Assembly (NCBI GenBank): GCA_964345295.1
Contig: CAYFQG010000001.1
Coordinates: 80,529-144,528, forward strand
From: JASBZA01 sp964345295
Lineage (GTDB): Bacteria > Bacillota > Clostridia > Saccharofermentanales > Fastidiosipilaceae
Length of the DNA: 64,000 bases
Direction: 5' to 3'
Positions within the stretch are counted from its first letter, which is position 1; every line of letters begins with the position of its first letter. Below are positions 9,263-17,625 of the stretch, in pieces. The translations under genes and the position numbers were made by a program. The notes under the pieces were generated by a model. That model was given only the letters and a program-made list of their open reading frames with translations, did not search any database and was not told where the DNA came from.

Positions 9263-10096
9263 ATGTTCAAACTCATCGCAATTTTACTAATGCTTTTAGA
9301 TCATGTGGCGTGGATTTTTGCCGATGTCTGGGGTCAGGAAATTTATTATATCGCAAGGTCCATCGGACGCTTGTCCTTTCCTTTGTTCTGCTATGCCTTA
9401 GCCAGAGGTTACAATAGGACGTCCAATTTTTTAAATTATTTTCTTCGCATAACCATTATGGCCATAGGCACCCAAGTCGTTTTTGAAACAGCCTTTTATA
9501 TTTTTGATTTCCCTCAATACCGTTTTTACAATGTCCTTATTACCTTTTCTTTGAGCCTGGTCGTTTTGGCCGGCATGGACCTTATTGAAAATTCTTCACT
9601 GGACATGATGATTAATCTCCGCCCCCTAAGCTCCGAAGGCGAAGTAACCAAGCACTTCAGCCCGGGAGGCATCCGCATCCCACGTTGGTCGGGACAAGTT
9701 CTGGGCATGATTTTTATTCTCTTGGCGCTCTTCTTAACGCGTTTTATTCAGCCGGATTATAATTTCTACGGCATTGCCACGATCGTTTTATTCCAAAGAA
9801 TTGACCAAAATGAAATCCAATATGAAAAAACTTTAAGAAAAGACCTCAAAAAAAGGCGCTGGACCAAATACTTTCTGGGCTTTTTACTCTTAAACGTCTT
9901 AAATGTTTTACCGGCTTATAAAGATTTGAACCATTATGGCACCTGGATACAAATGTGGTCGGTCTTAGCCGTTTTCCTTTTTCCTTTATACGAAAAGGAA
10001 GCTAAACCCAGTCAGGCTAAAAGAATATTTTTCTATCTCTTCTATCCCGTTCATTTTGTACTTTTACTGTGGATAAAATATATCCTGAAGATCTGA
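9263..10096 (+). CDS. TraX-family integral membrane protein
   Basis: 277 residues with about seven or eight hydrophobic helices. The N-terminal MFKLIAILLMLLDHVAWIF, with its LLDH motif, and the following RSIGRLSFPLFCYALARGY are typical of the TraX family. TraX of plasmid F acetylates pilin; chromosomal TraX-like proteins of Firmicutes have no established substrate, and no conjugation gene is nearby. A GAGAAAGGAAG ribosome-binding site precedes the ATG. It is a single plus-strand gene between rho and pepF. Acyl transfer to an envelope component is the best guess and is inference. Confidence 0.85.
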   Translation: MFKLIAILLMLLDHVAWIFADVWGQEIYYIARSIGRLSFPLFCYALARGYNRTSNFLNYFLRITIMAIGTQVVFETAFYIFDFPQYRFYNVLITFSLSLVVLAGMDLIENSSLDMMINLRPLSSEGEVTKHFSPGGIRIPRWSGQVLGMIFILLALFLTRFIQPDYNFYGIATIVLFQRIDQNEIQYEKTLRKDLKKRRWTKYFLGFLLLNVLNVLPAYKDLNHYGTWIQMWSVLAVFLFPLYEKEAKPSQAKRIFFYLFYPVHFVLLLWIKYILKI

Positions 10097-10110
10097 CGAC
10101 CTCCAGGATA
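10081..10110. terminator. Weak inverted repeat between the convergent TraX-like and pepF genes
   Basis: TATCCTG (10081-10087) pairs with CAGGATA (10104-10110) around a 16-base loop. No clear T-run follows on either strand, so termination here is uncertain. Confidence 0.3.
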
Positions 10111-10139
10111 CTCTGTCTTGTCTTTACTATATTGCTTTA

Positions 10140-11927
10140 CTAACTTAACTGATCAACCAGTTCTTCAAACTCTTCCACATAAGGTAAGAAAGCTTCCAGA
10201 CTTTCTTCCCAGAAAGCCTTATCTTGGAAATCAAAACCGACTCTTTGGCCGACTTCTTCTACCGTCGAAATCGTTGTCGCGGTCAGCATAGCATCGTATT
10301 TCTCCATAAAAGAAGGACCTTCTTCTTGAACTTTCTCATAAAGTCCCATGGCAAAAAGTGCACCAAATGCATAGGGGAAATTATAAAAGCTCAGTCCGGC
10401 CGAATAATAATGGCCCTTACAAGCCCACATATAGGGATTGAGACTGTCTTCTACTAAGCCTTGCCCGTAAGCGGTCACTTGGGCTCTGTGCATGATGTCT
10501 TGTAGATCTTTACTGTTCAAATTTTCTTTACCGACTCGGTCAAAGACTTCGGACTCAAACAAGAATCTCGATAAGATGTCGTTAATAACCTGGCTGGTAT
10601 TCATCAAAAAGCCATCCAAGAGCCCCAGTTTTTCTTCCGGATCTTGAGTCTTTTCCAAAGATTCCAACAAGAAATGTGTTTCGTTAAAGGTCGAGGCGGT
10701 CTCGGCCACCGGCATGCTGTAGGAACGATTTAGAATCTCGTGGTCTTCAATTCTCGATCCATGGTAGGCATGACCTAATTCATGGGCCAAAGTATCAATC
10801 GCCGAGAAAGATCCGTCGAAATTGGTCAATACATAAGACTGCTTTAACTCTCCTTGATTAGAGCAAAAAGCGCCTCCGACCTTGCCTTGTCTGGGATAGA
10901 AATCGATCCAATTTTCATCAAAAGCACGCGCAATAATATGCGCAATAGGCGGATGAAGTTTATTAAAAGACTTCACAAGCATGTCTCTTGCATCTTCCAC
11001 GCTGTATCCCGAAGGCATCTTTCCTATAGGTGCAAATAAATCGGCCCAGTGGAGCTTTTCGTCTCCCAGATATTTTGCTTTGGCCAAAAAGTAGCGAACA
11101 AAAACATCCTTTTGTTCTTCCATAGCGCCGATTAAGGCATCCAAAGTCGGACGGGTCATACGAGATTTAAAGAGACTCTCATCCAAAGGACTCTCATAGC
11201 CTCTCTTCTTCCCCATATAAACAACATAGCCTTTGATAGAGCTAAGGGCCGGTGCCAAAGAATCTTCAATCTTAGGGTACATGGATAATTCGGTTTCATA
11301 AGCCTCGTGGCGGACCGTTTTATCGGGGTCATAGGCCAAATTTCGAATCTGTGTCAGGCTCTTTTCTTCGCCTCTGAAAGTACCCGTAACGCTGCTGGTA
11401 AGGGCGGACTGGAGGTTGGACCAAGCAGATACACCGTACAGATTCACATTGGCTAAGAGTTCTTCCATCTCAGGGGCCAAGCTGAAGCGGGCTTCAGACT
11501 TCACTTCTTCTAACCAAAAGGCATAGGGTTCAAGGGCCGGTGTTGCCTTTATCTCGTCCGCTTTCTGGGCTTGGACTAAGGTCTGGACCTCTACCATCAA
11601 GGCATCTAAAGGTGCCCAGGCCTGGCCTAAACGCATCTCTCCGGCCAATGCCCAGGAAGCTTTGGTATCCGTCGAACCGGATAAGCCGTAGTAGGCCGAT
11701 AAGCGATAAGCGACACGTAAAAGATCGCTTAACTTTTCGATTACTTCTGCCAGCTCCTTGCTTCGTCCGGCTTCTACAGGTGTGTCTTCTAATAGTTTGG
11801 CCAAATCCCTTATGGATTCATCTAAAGTTTTAAAATCTTCTTCTATCCGAGGGTCCTCAGGGCTCTCATAAAGCGGGCTTAAATCCCAGCAGCCGTCTTC
11901 TCTGAGCTTTTGTTTATCATCATTCAT
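10140..11927 (-). CDS. pepF: Oligoendopeptidase F (M3 family metallopeptidase)
   Basis: Cytoplasmic zinc peptidase that cleaves oligopeptides. The C-terminal half has the M3 zinc site AHELGHAYHG, followed downstream by the glutamate helix segment MPVAETASTFNETHFL. I start at the ATG at 11927 (595 residues), where GGAAGGAGA gives a ribosome-binding site; the open frame runs on to 11984 but would overlap the rnjA promoter. It is transcribed divergently from rnjA and convergently with the TraX-like gene. Confidence 0.96.
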   Translation of the reverse strand: MNDDKQKLREDGCWDLSPLYESPEDPRIEEDFKTLDESIRDLAKLLEDTPVEAGRSKELAEVIEKLSDLLRVAYRLSAYYGLSGSTDTKASWALAGEMRLGQAWAPLDALMVEVQTLVQAQKADEIKATPALEPYAFWLEEVKSEARFSLAPEMEELLANVNLYGVSAWSNLQSALTSSVTGTFRGEEKSLTQIRNLAYDPDKTVRHEAYETELSMYPKIEDSLAPALSSIKGYVVYMGKKRGYESPLDESLFKSRMTRPTLDALIGAMEEQKDVFVRYFLAKAKYLGDEKLHWADLFAPIGKMPSGYSVEDARDMLVKSFNKLHPPIAHIIARAFDENWIDFYPRQGKVGGAFCSNQGELKQSYVLTNFDGSFSAIDTLAHELGHAYHGSRIEDHEILNRSYSMPVAETASTFNETHFLLESLEKTQDPEEKLGLLDGFLMNTSQVINDILSRFLFESEVFDRVGKENLNSKDLQDIMHRAQVTAYGQGLVEDSLNPYMWACKGHYYSAGLSFYNFPYAFGALFAMGLYEKVQEEGPSFMEKYDAMLTATTISTVEEVGQRVGFDFQDKAFWEESLEAFLPYVEEFEELVDQLS

Positions 11928-11968
11928 ATTCTTATAGTCTCCTTCCTTCGCAAAGCTTTGGCCAACAT

Positions 11969-11991
11969 TATAATGGAAAAACATGTATAAT
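11969..11991 (+). promoter_or_regulatory. Probable promoter of rnjA with two TATAAT boxes
   Basis: TATAAT occurs at 11969-11974 and again at 11986-11991, the latter preceded directly by TG. No clear -35 hexamer is visible for either. The downstream box would give a leader of about 30 nt before rnjA. Confidence 0.5.
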
Positions 11992-12029
11992 GCAGTTAGC
12001 TATTTTTCATGATATAAGAAAGGACCTCT

Positions 12030-14171
12030 ATGTCTAATACAAACAGGGGCAAGGAGTCTCATGCTCCATCCGACAAGCCCAGACGAACGAAGAATTTTAA
12101 AGAGAGAACGCAAGAATACAATCAGAACAATAACAGCAGCAACTTCAGCGCCAAACCCCGGTCTAAGAACACCAACGGCAAAAAAAGCTATTCCGGCCCT
12201 AGCAAGGGTAATCACAAAGCAGCTAACGGCACTTCTAATTCGAATAAGAATAAGTCTTATAACCGCAATAATAAAAATCGTACGCGAAAGACAGAAAGTT
12301 CCGGCGGCCCCACTTGGGCCAAAAACCGTACCGATAATGCCAAGCATAAGACCGGTCGTGATAACCATAGTCCCAGCGGCAAGACCGAACCCGTCATGAG
12401 TCCGCAATTGCAGTTTCCCAGTTTCAGACCGGGCGCCATACGCGGTACTAATATCAGAAGAGCCCAAGACCATCTGAAAGAAAACACCAAGAATTTATCA
12501 TCCGATACCTTGAAGGTTATCCCCTTGGGCGGCCTCATGGAAATCGGCAAAAACATGACAGTCTTTGAATACGGCAATGACATGATTATTGTCGACTGCG
12601 GTGTACTCTTCCCCGAAGAAAGCCAGCCCGGTATTGATGCGGTTATCCCCGACTTTAACTATGTCTTAGACAATGTCGATAAGCTTAGAGCAATCTTTAT
12701 TACCCATGGTCATGAAGATCACATCGGATCTTTGCCTTATCTCATGCCCAAGATTAAGAAAAACGTGCCTATTTATGCCGGTAAACTAGCCGCTGAGCTT
12801 ATCAAGACCAAGTTCGAAGACCGGGGCATTCGCCAATACAGCAGGCAAGTCTATGCCGTAGAACCCGGCCATAGCAGGCGAGCCGGTGTCTTCGAGATTG
12901 AGTTTATCAATGTAAACCACTCCATAGCCGATGCCTTCTGTCTGGCCATCAAGAGCCCGGCCGGCATAGCCGTGGCGTCGGGTGACTTTAAAGTCGACTA
13001 CACACCGGTTAACGGCGAATCCATTGACCTGGCCAGGCTGGCTCAACTGGGCCAAGAAGGTGTGCTCCTTTACTTAGGGGAATCGACCAACGTCAACCGT
13101 CCCGGTTTTACCATGTCCGAAAAGACAGTAGGTCAGACCTTTGCCCAGCAATTTGCCTTGGCCGAGGGAAGAATTTTTGTTGCTACCTTCTCCTCCAACG
13201 TCAGCCGCGTCCAACAGATTATCTCGGCAGCCGAAGAAGTCGGCCGTAAGGTCGCTTTGGTCGGCCGGTCTATGCTGAACGTCTTTAACGCCGCCAATAA
13301 ACTGGGCTATATCCATATGAAGGCCAATACGCTGATAGAACTTCAAGAGGTCAATAATTTCCGTCCGGACGAAATCTGTATTATCTCGACCGGGTCGCAG
13401 GGTGAGCCCATGTCGGCTTTGATCAGGATGGCTTACGCCGAACATAGGTCCGTAGAGATTCAGGACGGAGACACCGTAATCATCTCGGCTACCCCTATCC
13501 CCGGCAATGAGAAGCCCATCTTCCGCGTGATAGATGAGCTTTATAAGCGCGGTGCCAAGGTAGTCTATTCGGACATTGCGGCCATCCACGTCTCCGGCCA
13601 CGCCAACCGTGAAGAACATAAGCTCATGCACCACCTCTTGAAACCGCAGTACTTTATTCCCATCCACGGAGAATACCGTATGCTCTATAATCACGGTGCC
13701 CTGGCGCATGAATTAGGTATGGATTGGGGAAATATCTTTATCTTGAATAACGGAGATATCTTCGAATGTAACCCGAATCATGCCCGAATCGGCGGTTACA
13801 CTTCGGCCGAAGCGGTCTTGATTGACGGTACACAGGTAACAAGTCAAGATTCTTTGGCCCTGCTGCAAAGAAAAGACTTAAGTTCGGACGGTGTAGTTTC
13901 TGTTTCCATTGTCTTAGATAAGAACAGTAATTTAGTGTCTAAGCCTTCCATCTTATCTTACGGTGCTATCTTGGACACCGACAGGGATTTCTCGGATATC
14001 AACGACCAGATAGCCTCTTTCGTGGAATCTTATGTCAAAAAGAACCGGCAAAATTCCAACAAGCTGGTCTCAAGCCTCAGGTCTCGCCACTTTAGAAACG
14101 ATTTGCAAAATTATTTCTACGGTAAAACCGGTCGCCGGCCTGTGACCCTGGTGTCGGTAACCGAAATCTAA
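12030..14171 (+). CDS. rnjA: Ribonuclease J
   Basis: Metallo-beta-lactamase/beta-CASP ribonuclease with 5'-3' exo- and endonuclease activity in RNA processing and decay. The first about 150 residues are a basic, Asn/Ser/Lys-rich low-complexity extension. The catalytic core starts near LKVIPLGGLMEIGKNM, with the zinc motif HGHEDHIG near residue 230. The beta-CASP part has GRSMLNVFNAANKLGY and STGSQGEP, and HVSGHANREE and PIHGEYRM follow. The C-terminal domain is full length (713 total). An AAAGGA site precedes the ATG, and a strong terminator follows. Confidence 0.97.
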   Translation: MSNTNRGKESHAPSDKPRRTKNFKERTQEYNQNNNSSNFSAKPRSKNTNGKKSYSGPSKGNHKAANGTSNSNKNKSYNRNNKNRTRKTESSGGPTWAKNRTDNAKHKTGRDNHSPSGKTEPVMSPQLQFPSFRPGAIRGTNIRRAQDHLKENTKNLSSDTLKVIPLGGLMEIGKNMTVFEYGNDMIIVDCGVLFPEESQPGIDAVIPDFNYVLDNVDKLRAIFITHGHEDHIGSLPYLMPKIKKNVPIYAGKLAAELIKTKFEDRGIRQYSRQVYAVEPGHSRRAGVFEIEFINVNHSIADAFCLAIKSPAGIAVASGDFKVDYTPVNGESIDLARLAQLGQEGVLLYLGESTNVNRPGFTMSEKTVGQTFAQQFALAEGRIFVATFSSNVSRVQQIISAAEEVGRKVALVGRSMLNVFNAANKLGYIHMKANTLIELQEVNNFRPDEICIISTGSQGEPMSALIRMAYAEHRSVEIQDGDTVIISATPIPGNEKPIFRVIDELYKRGAKVVYSDIAAIHVSGHANREEHKLMHHLLKPQYFIPIHGEYRMLYNHGALAHELGMDWGNIFILNNGDIFECNPNHARIGGYTSAEAVLIDGTQVTSQDSLALLQRKDLSSDGVVSVSIVLDKNSNLVSKPSILSYGAILDTDRDFSDINDQIASFVESYVKKNRQNSNKLVSSLRSRHFRNDLQNYFYGKTGRRPVTLVSVTEI

Positions 14172-14195
14172 GACCTGCTTTCAACTAAATTAAGC

Positions 14196-14232
14196 AAAAA
14201 AAGCGACATCCCTAAAAAGATGCCGCTTTTTT
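14196..14232. terminator. Bidirectional terminator between rnjA and nrdJ
   Basis: GCG/CGC and CATC/GATG stems separated by one mismatch, with an 8-base loop, flanked by A7 on the left and T6 on the right. It can end both rnjA (plus) and nrdJ (minus). A second hairpin, GCCCGG/CCGGGC, lies at 14235-14254. Confidence 0.85.
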
Positions 14233-14278
14233 ATGCCCGGTTTTCACTCCGGGCTTAGGCTTTTATTTTATAGGTCTA

Positions 14279-17200
14279 TCAGGAGCAGCCGGTGGTGGTA
14301 CCGCAATCAAGGCAGACCTTACACGTACCGTTTTGGACCATACGGGTGGATGAACACGTGGGACAAACCGATCCGTCATAGAGGCGGGTTCCGTGTGTAG
14401 CCGCTTCTCTGGCCGACTCGTGGATGAAACTCTGTGTAAAGGAGTCTGCATCATCGTAAGCCTCCTCATCATCGTCCATCAATTCCTGCGTCTTCTCCTC
14501 TACAATACGGTTGAAGTTTTCTCTGCACTTAGCATCTTCTTCATCCATGAAGAGATTATCGCCCTGAAGCTCAGCGGACTCCTCAGGTTCGGGCAGGGCT
14601 TTGACGTTGGTCTTGCCGTCCGGTTTCACCTGGACTCTACTGTAGTCTCCCAACTCGATATCGATAATCTTGGAAATCAAATCCGAGATAGACGACACGT
14701 ACTTAATATTAGGATGGCGTTGTACAAAGCCGTAGGGCTCGTACTTTTGGCCACGGAGCATCTTGGAAACCTTCTCGGCGGGGATGTGAAACTGGAGCAT
14801 AACCGAGATGGTCTTGGACAGGGAGTTCAAAAGGCCCATGATTGTGGTACCTTCGCGGTCTGTCGTAATGTAAATCTCGGAGATGTTACCTTCGTCATCA
14901 CGATTTACCGTGGTGTAGATTTTGACATTATCAATCTGAGCCGGGTGGGTTCTGCCGGAGCGAATACCCTTAATCTTGGTCCGGATGGAGGGATTGTGTT
15001 CTCTCATCTGGATAGTCTTCTGGGCTTCTTTGGCATAGGCTAATAAGTCCTGATAATTCAGATTGTCTAACTCCTGCTTAGAATCTTCTAAGTCCACCGT
15101 GTTGTTTAAAGGCTGGGCATTTTTAGAGCCGTCACGATACAGGGTAATACCCTTGACACCGGTTCTCCAGGCCAAATTATGAACATCCTTGAAGTCTTCG
15201 ACCGTAGCATGCTTGGGCAGGTTTACAGTCTTGGAAATAGCACCAGAGACCAAAGGTGTTAAGGCGGCTACCATGAGAACATGGCCCTTGGGCGCAATAT
15301 AACGCTTACCGGTTCCGCAGACATTGGCGGTATCAAAGATAGGCAGGTGCTCATCTTTGAGGTGGGGAGCGCCTTCGATCTTGCCGTCAATAATCATGCC
15401 GTTTTCATCCTTGCGGCCGACATAGTCGACAATATCCTTCACTTCTTCGGGGCTGTAGCCTAAGTTCTTAAGTGCATCGGCAATGACGGGGTTAGTAATA
15501 ACCATGGCGCCGCCACCTACCAGCTTCTTGTAGCTGATATGGGAGAAGAAAGGCTCAATACTGGTAGCACCGCAGTCCATGGCAAAAGAGATGGTACCGG
15601 TAGGTGCCATAACGGAGACCTGGGCATTACGGAAACCATAAGATTCGCCCAATTTAAGCGCTTCTTTCCAAACCTCAACCAAGGTCTCGGACAGTTGCTT
15701 CTGCTCCATGATTTCCAGCATCTTATGGTTAATCATGATGGGCTCATAGTTGAGCTCTTCGGGCTTGTCCTGTCTGGCTCCGGCTACTCTGGCGTGGTTA
15801 CGGATGACCCTTTGCATATAAGGTTTATTAATCTCATATTTGGCAAAAGGTCCCAACTGGCGTGCCATGAGGGCGGAAACCAGGTAACTTTGGCCGGTCA
15901 AAACACCGACTAAGCTGGCGGCATAAGTTCTGGCCTCATTCGAATCATAAGGAAGGCCCATGACCATGAGTAAGGAAGATAAGTTGGCCAAACCTAAGCC
16001 CGTTGTGCGGAACAGATAGGTCCTTCTGGCAATATCTTCGGTGGGGAATTGTCCCCAGTGGATGGAGGCTTCCAAAACCAGCTGTACCAGAGAAATCGTA
16101 TGGAGGTAGCCTTCTAAGTCGAAAGTACCGGTCTCGGTATCGTAGAAATTATAAATATTAATAGAAGCTAAGTTACAAGAAGTATCATCCAGGAAGGCAT
16201 ATTCACCGCAGGGGTTGGTAGAGTTCAAACGGTTATGGGCTGCCCCTACTTCACCGTCTTCACCGGCCGGACAGGTATGCCAGGCGTTAAAAGTATCGGT
16301 AAACTGGGGAGCCGGATCGGCGCAGCGCCAAGCAGCTGTATTAAACTCTTCCCAGAGCTTGGAAACCGACACTTCCTTGTTGACGCTGGAGTCTACCCGA
16401 CCTTTGAGCGTGATGGTTGCTTCGGGATGAATATCTAATTTCTGTACCTTCTCCATGAAGTCGTCATGGATACGAATAGAGTTATTGGAGTTCTGGCCGG
16501 ATACGGTATTGTAGGCTTCACCGTCGATATCGCCGTCATAACCCATCTTCATCAAGGCCAAAACTTTATCCTCTTCTTGGCTCTTCCAATTAATGAAAGA
16601 CTCAATATCGGGATGGTCAATATCCAAGCAAACCATCTTGGCAGCTCTTCTGGTGGTACCGCCGGACTTGATGGCTCCGGCATTTCGATCCAAGCCGCGC
16701 AAGAAAGACATCAGACCGGAAGACACGCCGCCTCCGGAAAGCTTCTCCCCTAAGCCGCGAATGGCCGAAAAGTTGGACCCGGTTCCGGAACCGCCCTTAA
16801 AAAGCTTGGTCTCGGTTACATAGGACTCCGAAATGGAGTGGGGGCCCAAAAGCTTGTCTTGGACAGACAAGATAAAGCAGGCCGAGGCCTGGGTTCTGGT
16901 GTAATCGTCCTCGGAAATTTTTACTTTTCCTTCTTGCTCGTCATAGTAATAGAGGTTGGATTTACCGCCGGTGATGCCGTAAGATCTTTTCAAACCGGTG
17001 TTAAACCACTGGGGGGAGTTGGGGGCGAAGCGTTGGCTAATCATTAGATAGGCGATTTCGTCATAGAGAATCTTACCCTCTTCTTCTGTTACCATCTTCT
17101 CGTCGACCAGAGCACCGACCCAGAAGTCCACCATACGGTGAACGACCTGCTGCAAAGATGTCTCGTGACCCGTCTTGGGCACGCCGGCCTTGCGGAAATA

Positions 17201-17413
17201 TTTAGAGACGATAATGTCTACCGCATTCTGAGAATAGTGGGTCGGAAAGGATACCCCTTTCATCTCGGTCAAGACTTTGCCGGTCTTGTAATCTTTCAAC
17301 ATGACATCCCGTTTCTCCCAATCAAATAGATCGTAGACGGTTTTCTTTTTTCCCTTACCTTCCAGTTCTTTCGTGTAATAGCGACGGATTAAGTCCTTTA
17401 ATTCTTTTGCCAT
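14279..17413 (-). CDS. nrdJ: Vitamin B12-dependent (class II) ribonucleoside-diphosphate reductase
   Basis: Reduces ribonucleotides to deoxyribonucleotides using adenosylcobalamin, with or without oxygen. The core includes NSPQWFNTG, the NPCGEYAFLDDTSCNLASIN active-site segment, and the APTGTISFAMDCGATSIEP loop. A TSCPD-like region (about residues 855-950) and the C-terminal redox cysteines CPTCSST and CLDCGTTTGCS follow. I use the ATG at 17413 (1044 residues), 5 bases after GGAGAG, rather than the upstream GTG at 17425. It is a single-gene unit with an NrdR-box-like palindrome upstream. Confidence 0.97.
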   Translation of the reverse strand: MAKELKDLIRRYYTKELEGKGKKKTVYDLFDWEKRDVMLKDYKTGKVLTEMKGVSFPTHYSQNAVDIIVSKYFRKAGVPKTGHETSLQQVVHRMVDFWVGALVDEKMVTEEEGKILYDEIAYLMISQRFAPNSPQWFNTGLKRSYGITGGKSNLYYYDEQEGKVKISEDDYTRTQASACFILSVQDKLLGPHSISESYVTETKLFKGGSGTGSNFSAIRGLGEKLSGGGVSSGLMSFLRGLDRNAGAIKSGGTTRRAAKMVCLDIDHPDIESFINWKSQEEDKVLALMKMGYDGDIDGEAYNTVSGQNSNNSIRIHDDFMEKVQKLDIHPEATITLKGRVDSSVNKEVSVSKLWEEFNTAAWRCADPAPQFTDTFNAWHTCPAGEDGEVGAAHNRLNSTNPCGEYAFLDDTSCNLASINIYNFYDTETGTFDLEGYLHTISLVQLVLEASIHWGQFPTEDIARRTYLFRTTGLGLANLSSLLMVMGLPYDSNEARTYAASLVGVLTGQSYLVSALMARQLGPFAKYEINKPYMQRVIRNHARVAGARQDKPEELNYEPIMINHKMLEIMEQKQLSETLVEVWKEALKLGESYGFRNAQVSVMAPTGTISFAMDCGATSIEPFFSHISYKKLVGGGAMVITNPVIADALKNLGYSPEEVKDIVDYVGRKDENGMIIDGKIEGAPHLKDEHLPIFDTANVCGTGKRYIAPKGHVLMVAALTPLVSGAISKTVNLPKHATVEDFKDVHNLAWRTGVKGITLYRDGSKNAQPLNNTVDLEDSKQELDNLNYQDLLAYAKEAQKTIQMREHNPSIRTKIKGIRSGRTHPAQIDNVKIYTTVNRDDEGNISEIYITTDREGTTIMGLLNSLSKTISVMLQFHIPAEKVSKMLRGQKYEPYGFVQRHPNIKYVSSISDLISKIIDIELGDYSRVQVKPDGKTNVKALPEPEESAELQGDNLFMDEEDAKCRENFNRIVEEKTQELMDDDEEAYDDADSFTQSFIHESAREAATHGTRLYDGSVCPTCSSTRMVQNGTCKVCLDCGTTTGCS

Positions 17414-17501
17414 AGTACTCTCCACATCTTGTATAATGTTTGCTCTTCATTCCCGACCCGGTAAGTGTGTCGGGTTCAAGCAAATTAGCAAATGCCATAT
17501 T

Positions 17502-17517
17502 ACACCATATATTGTGG
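17502..17517. promoter_or_regulatory. Candidate NrdR box upstream of nrdJ
   Basis: The palindrome ACACCATATATTGTGG matches the published NrdR box consensus ACACWATATATWGTGT at 14 of 16 positions. It lies 89 bases upstream of the nrdJ ATG. NrdR represses ribonucleotide reductase genes in most bacteria and usually binds two boxes. A second, poor half-match (GCACCACTAAATATGG) starts at 17532, about 30 bases away. Confidence 0.65.
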
Positions 17518-17625
17518 GGTGGCTAGGGCAAGCACCACTAAATATGGATAATTTAATATTTCATTTTGGTGACAAACGTTTTGATTCTGAAATAATGCCG
17601 GGCCAAAGCCTTAAGGGACGGGCTT

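Noticed and set aside
17418..17625. Possible cobalamin riboswitch before the B12-dependent reductase gene
   Set aside because: The 200-base leader has no B12-box-like core and no long multi-helix structure; the NrdR-like palindrome explains the conserved-looking part better.
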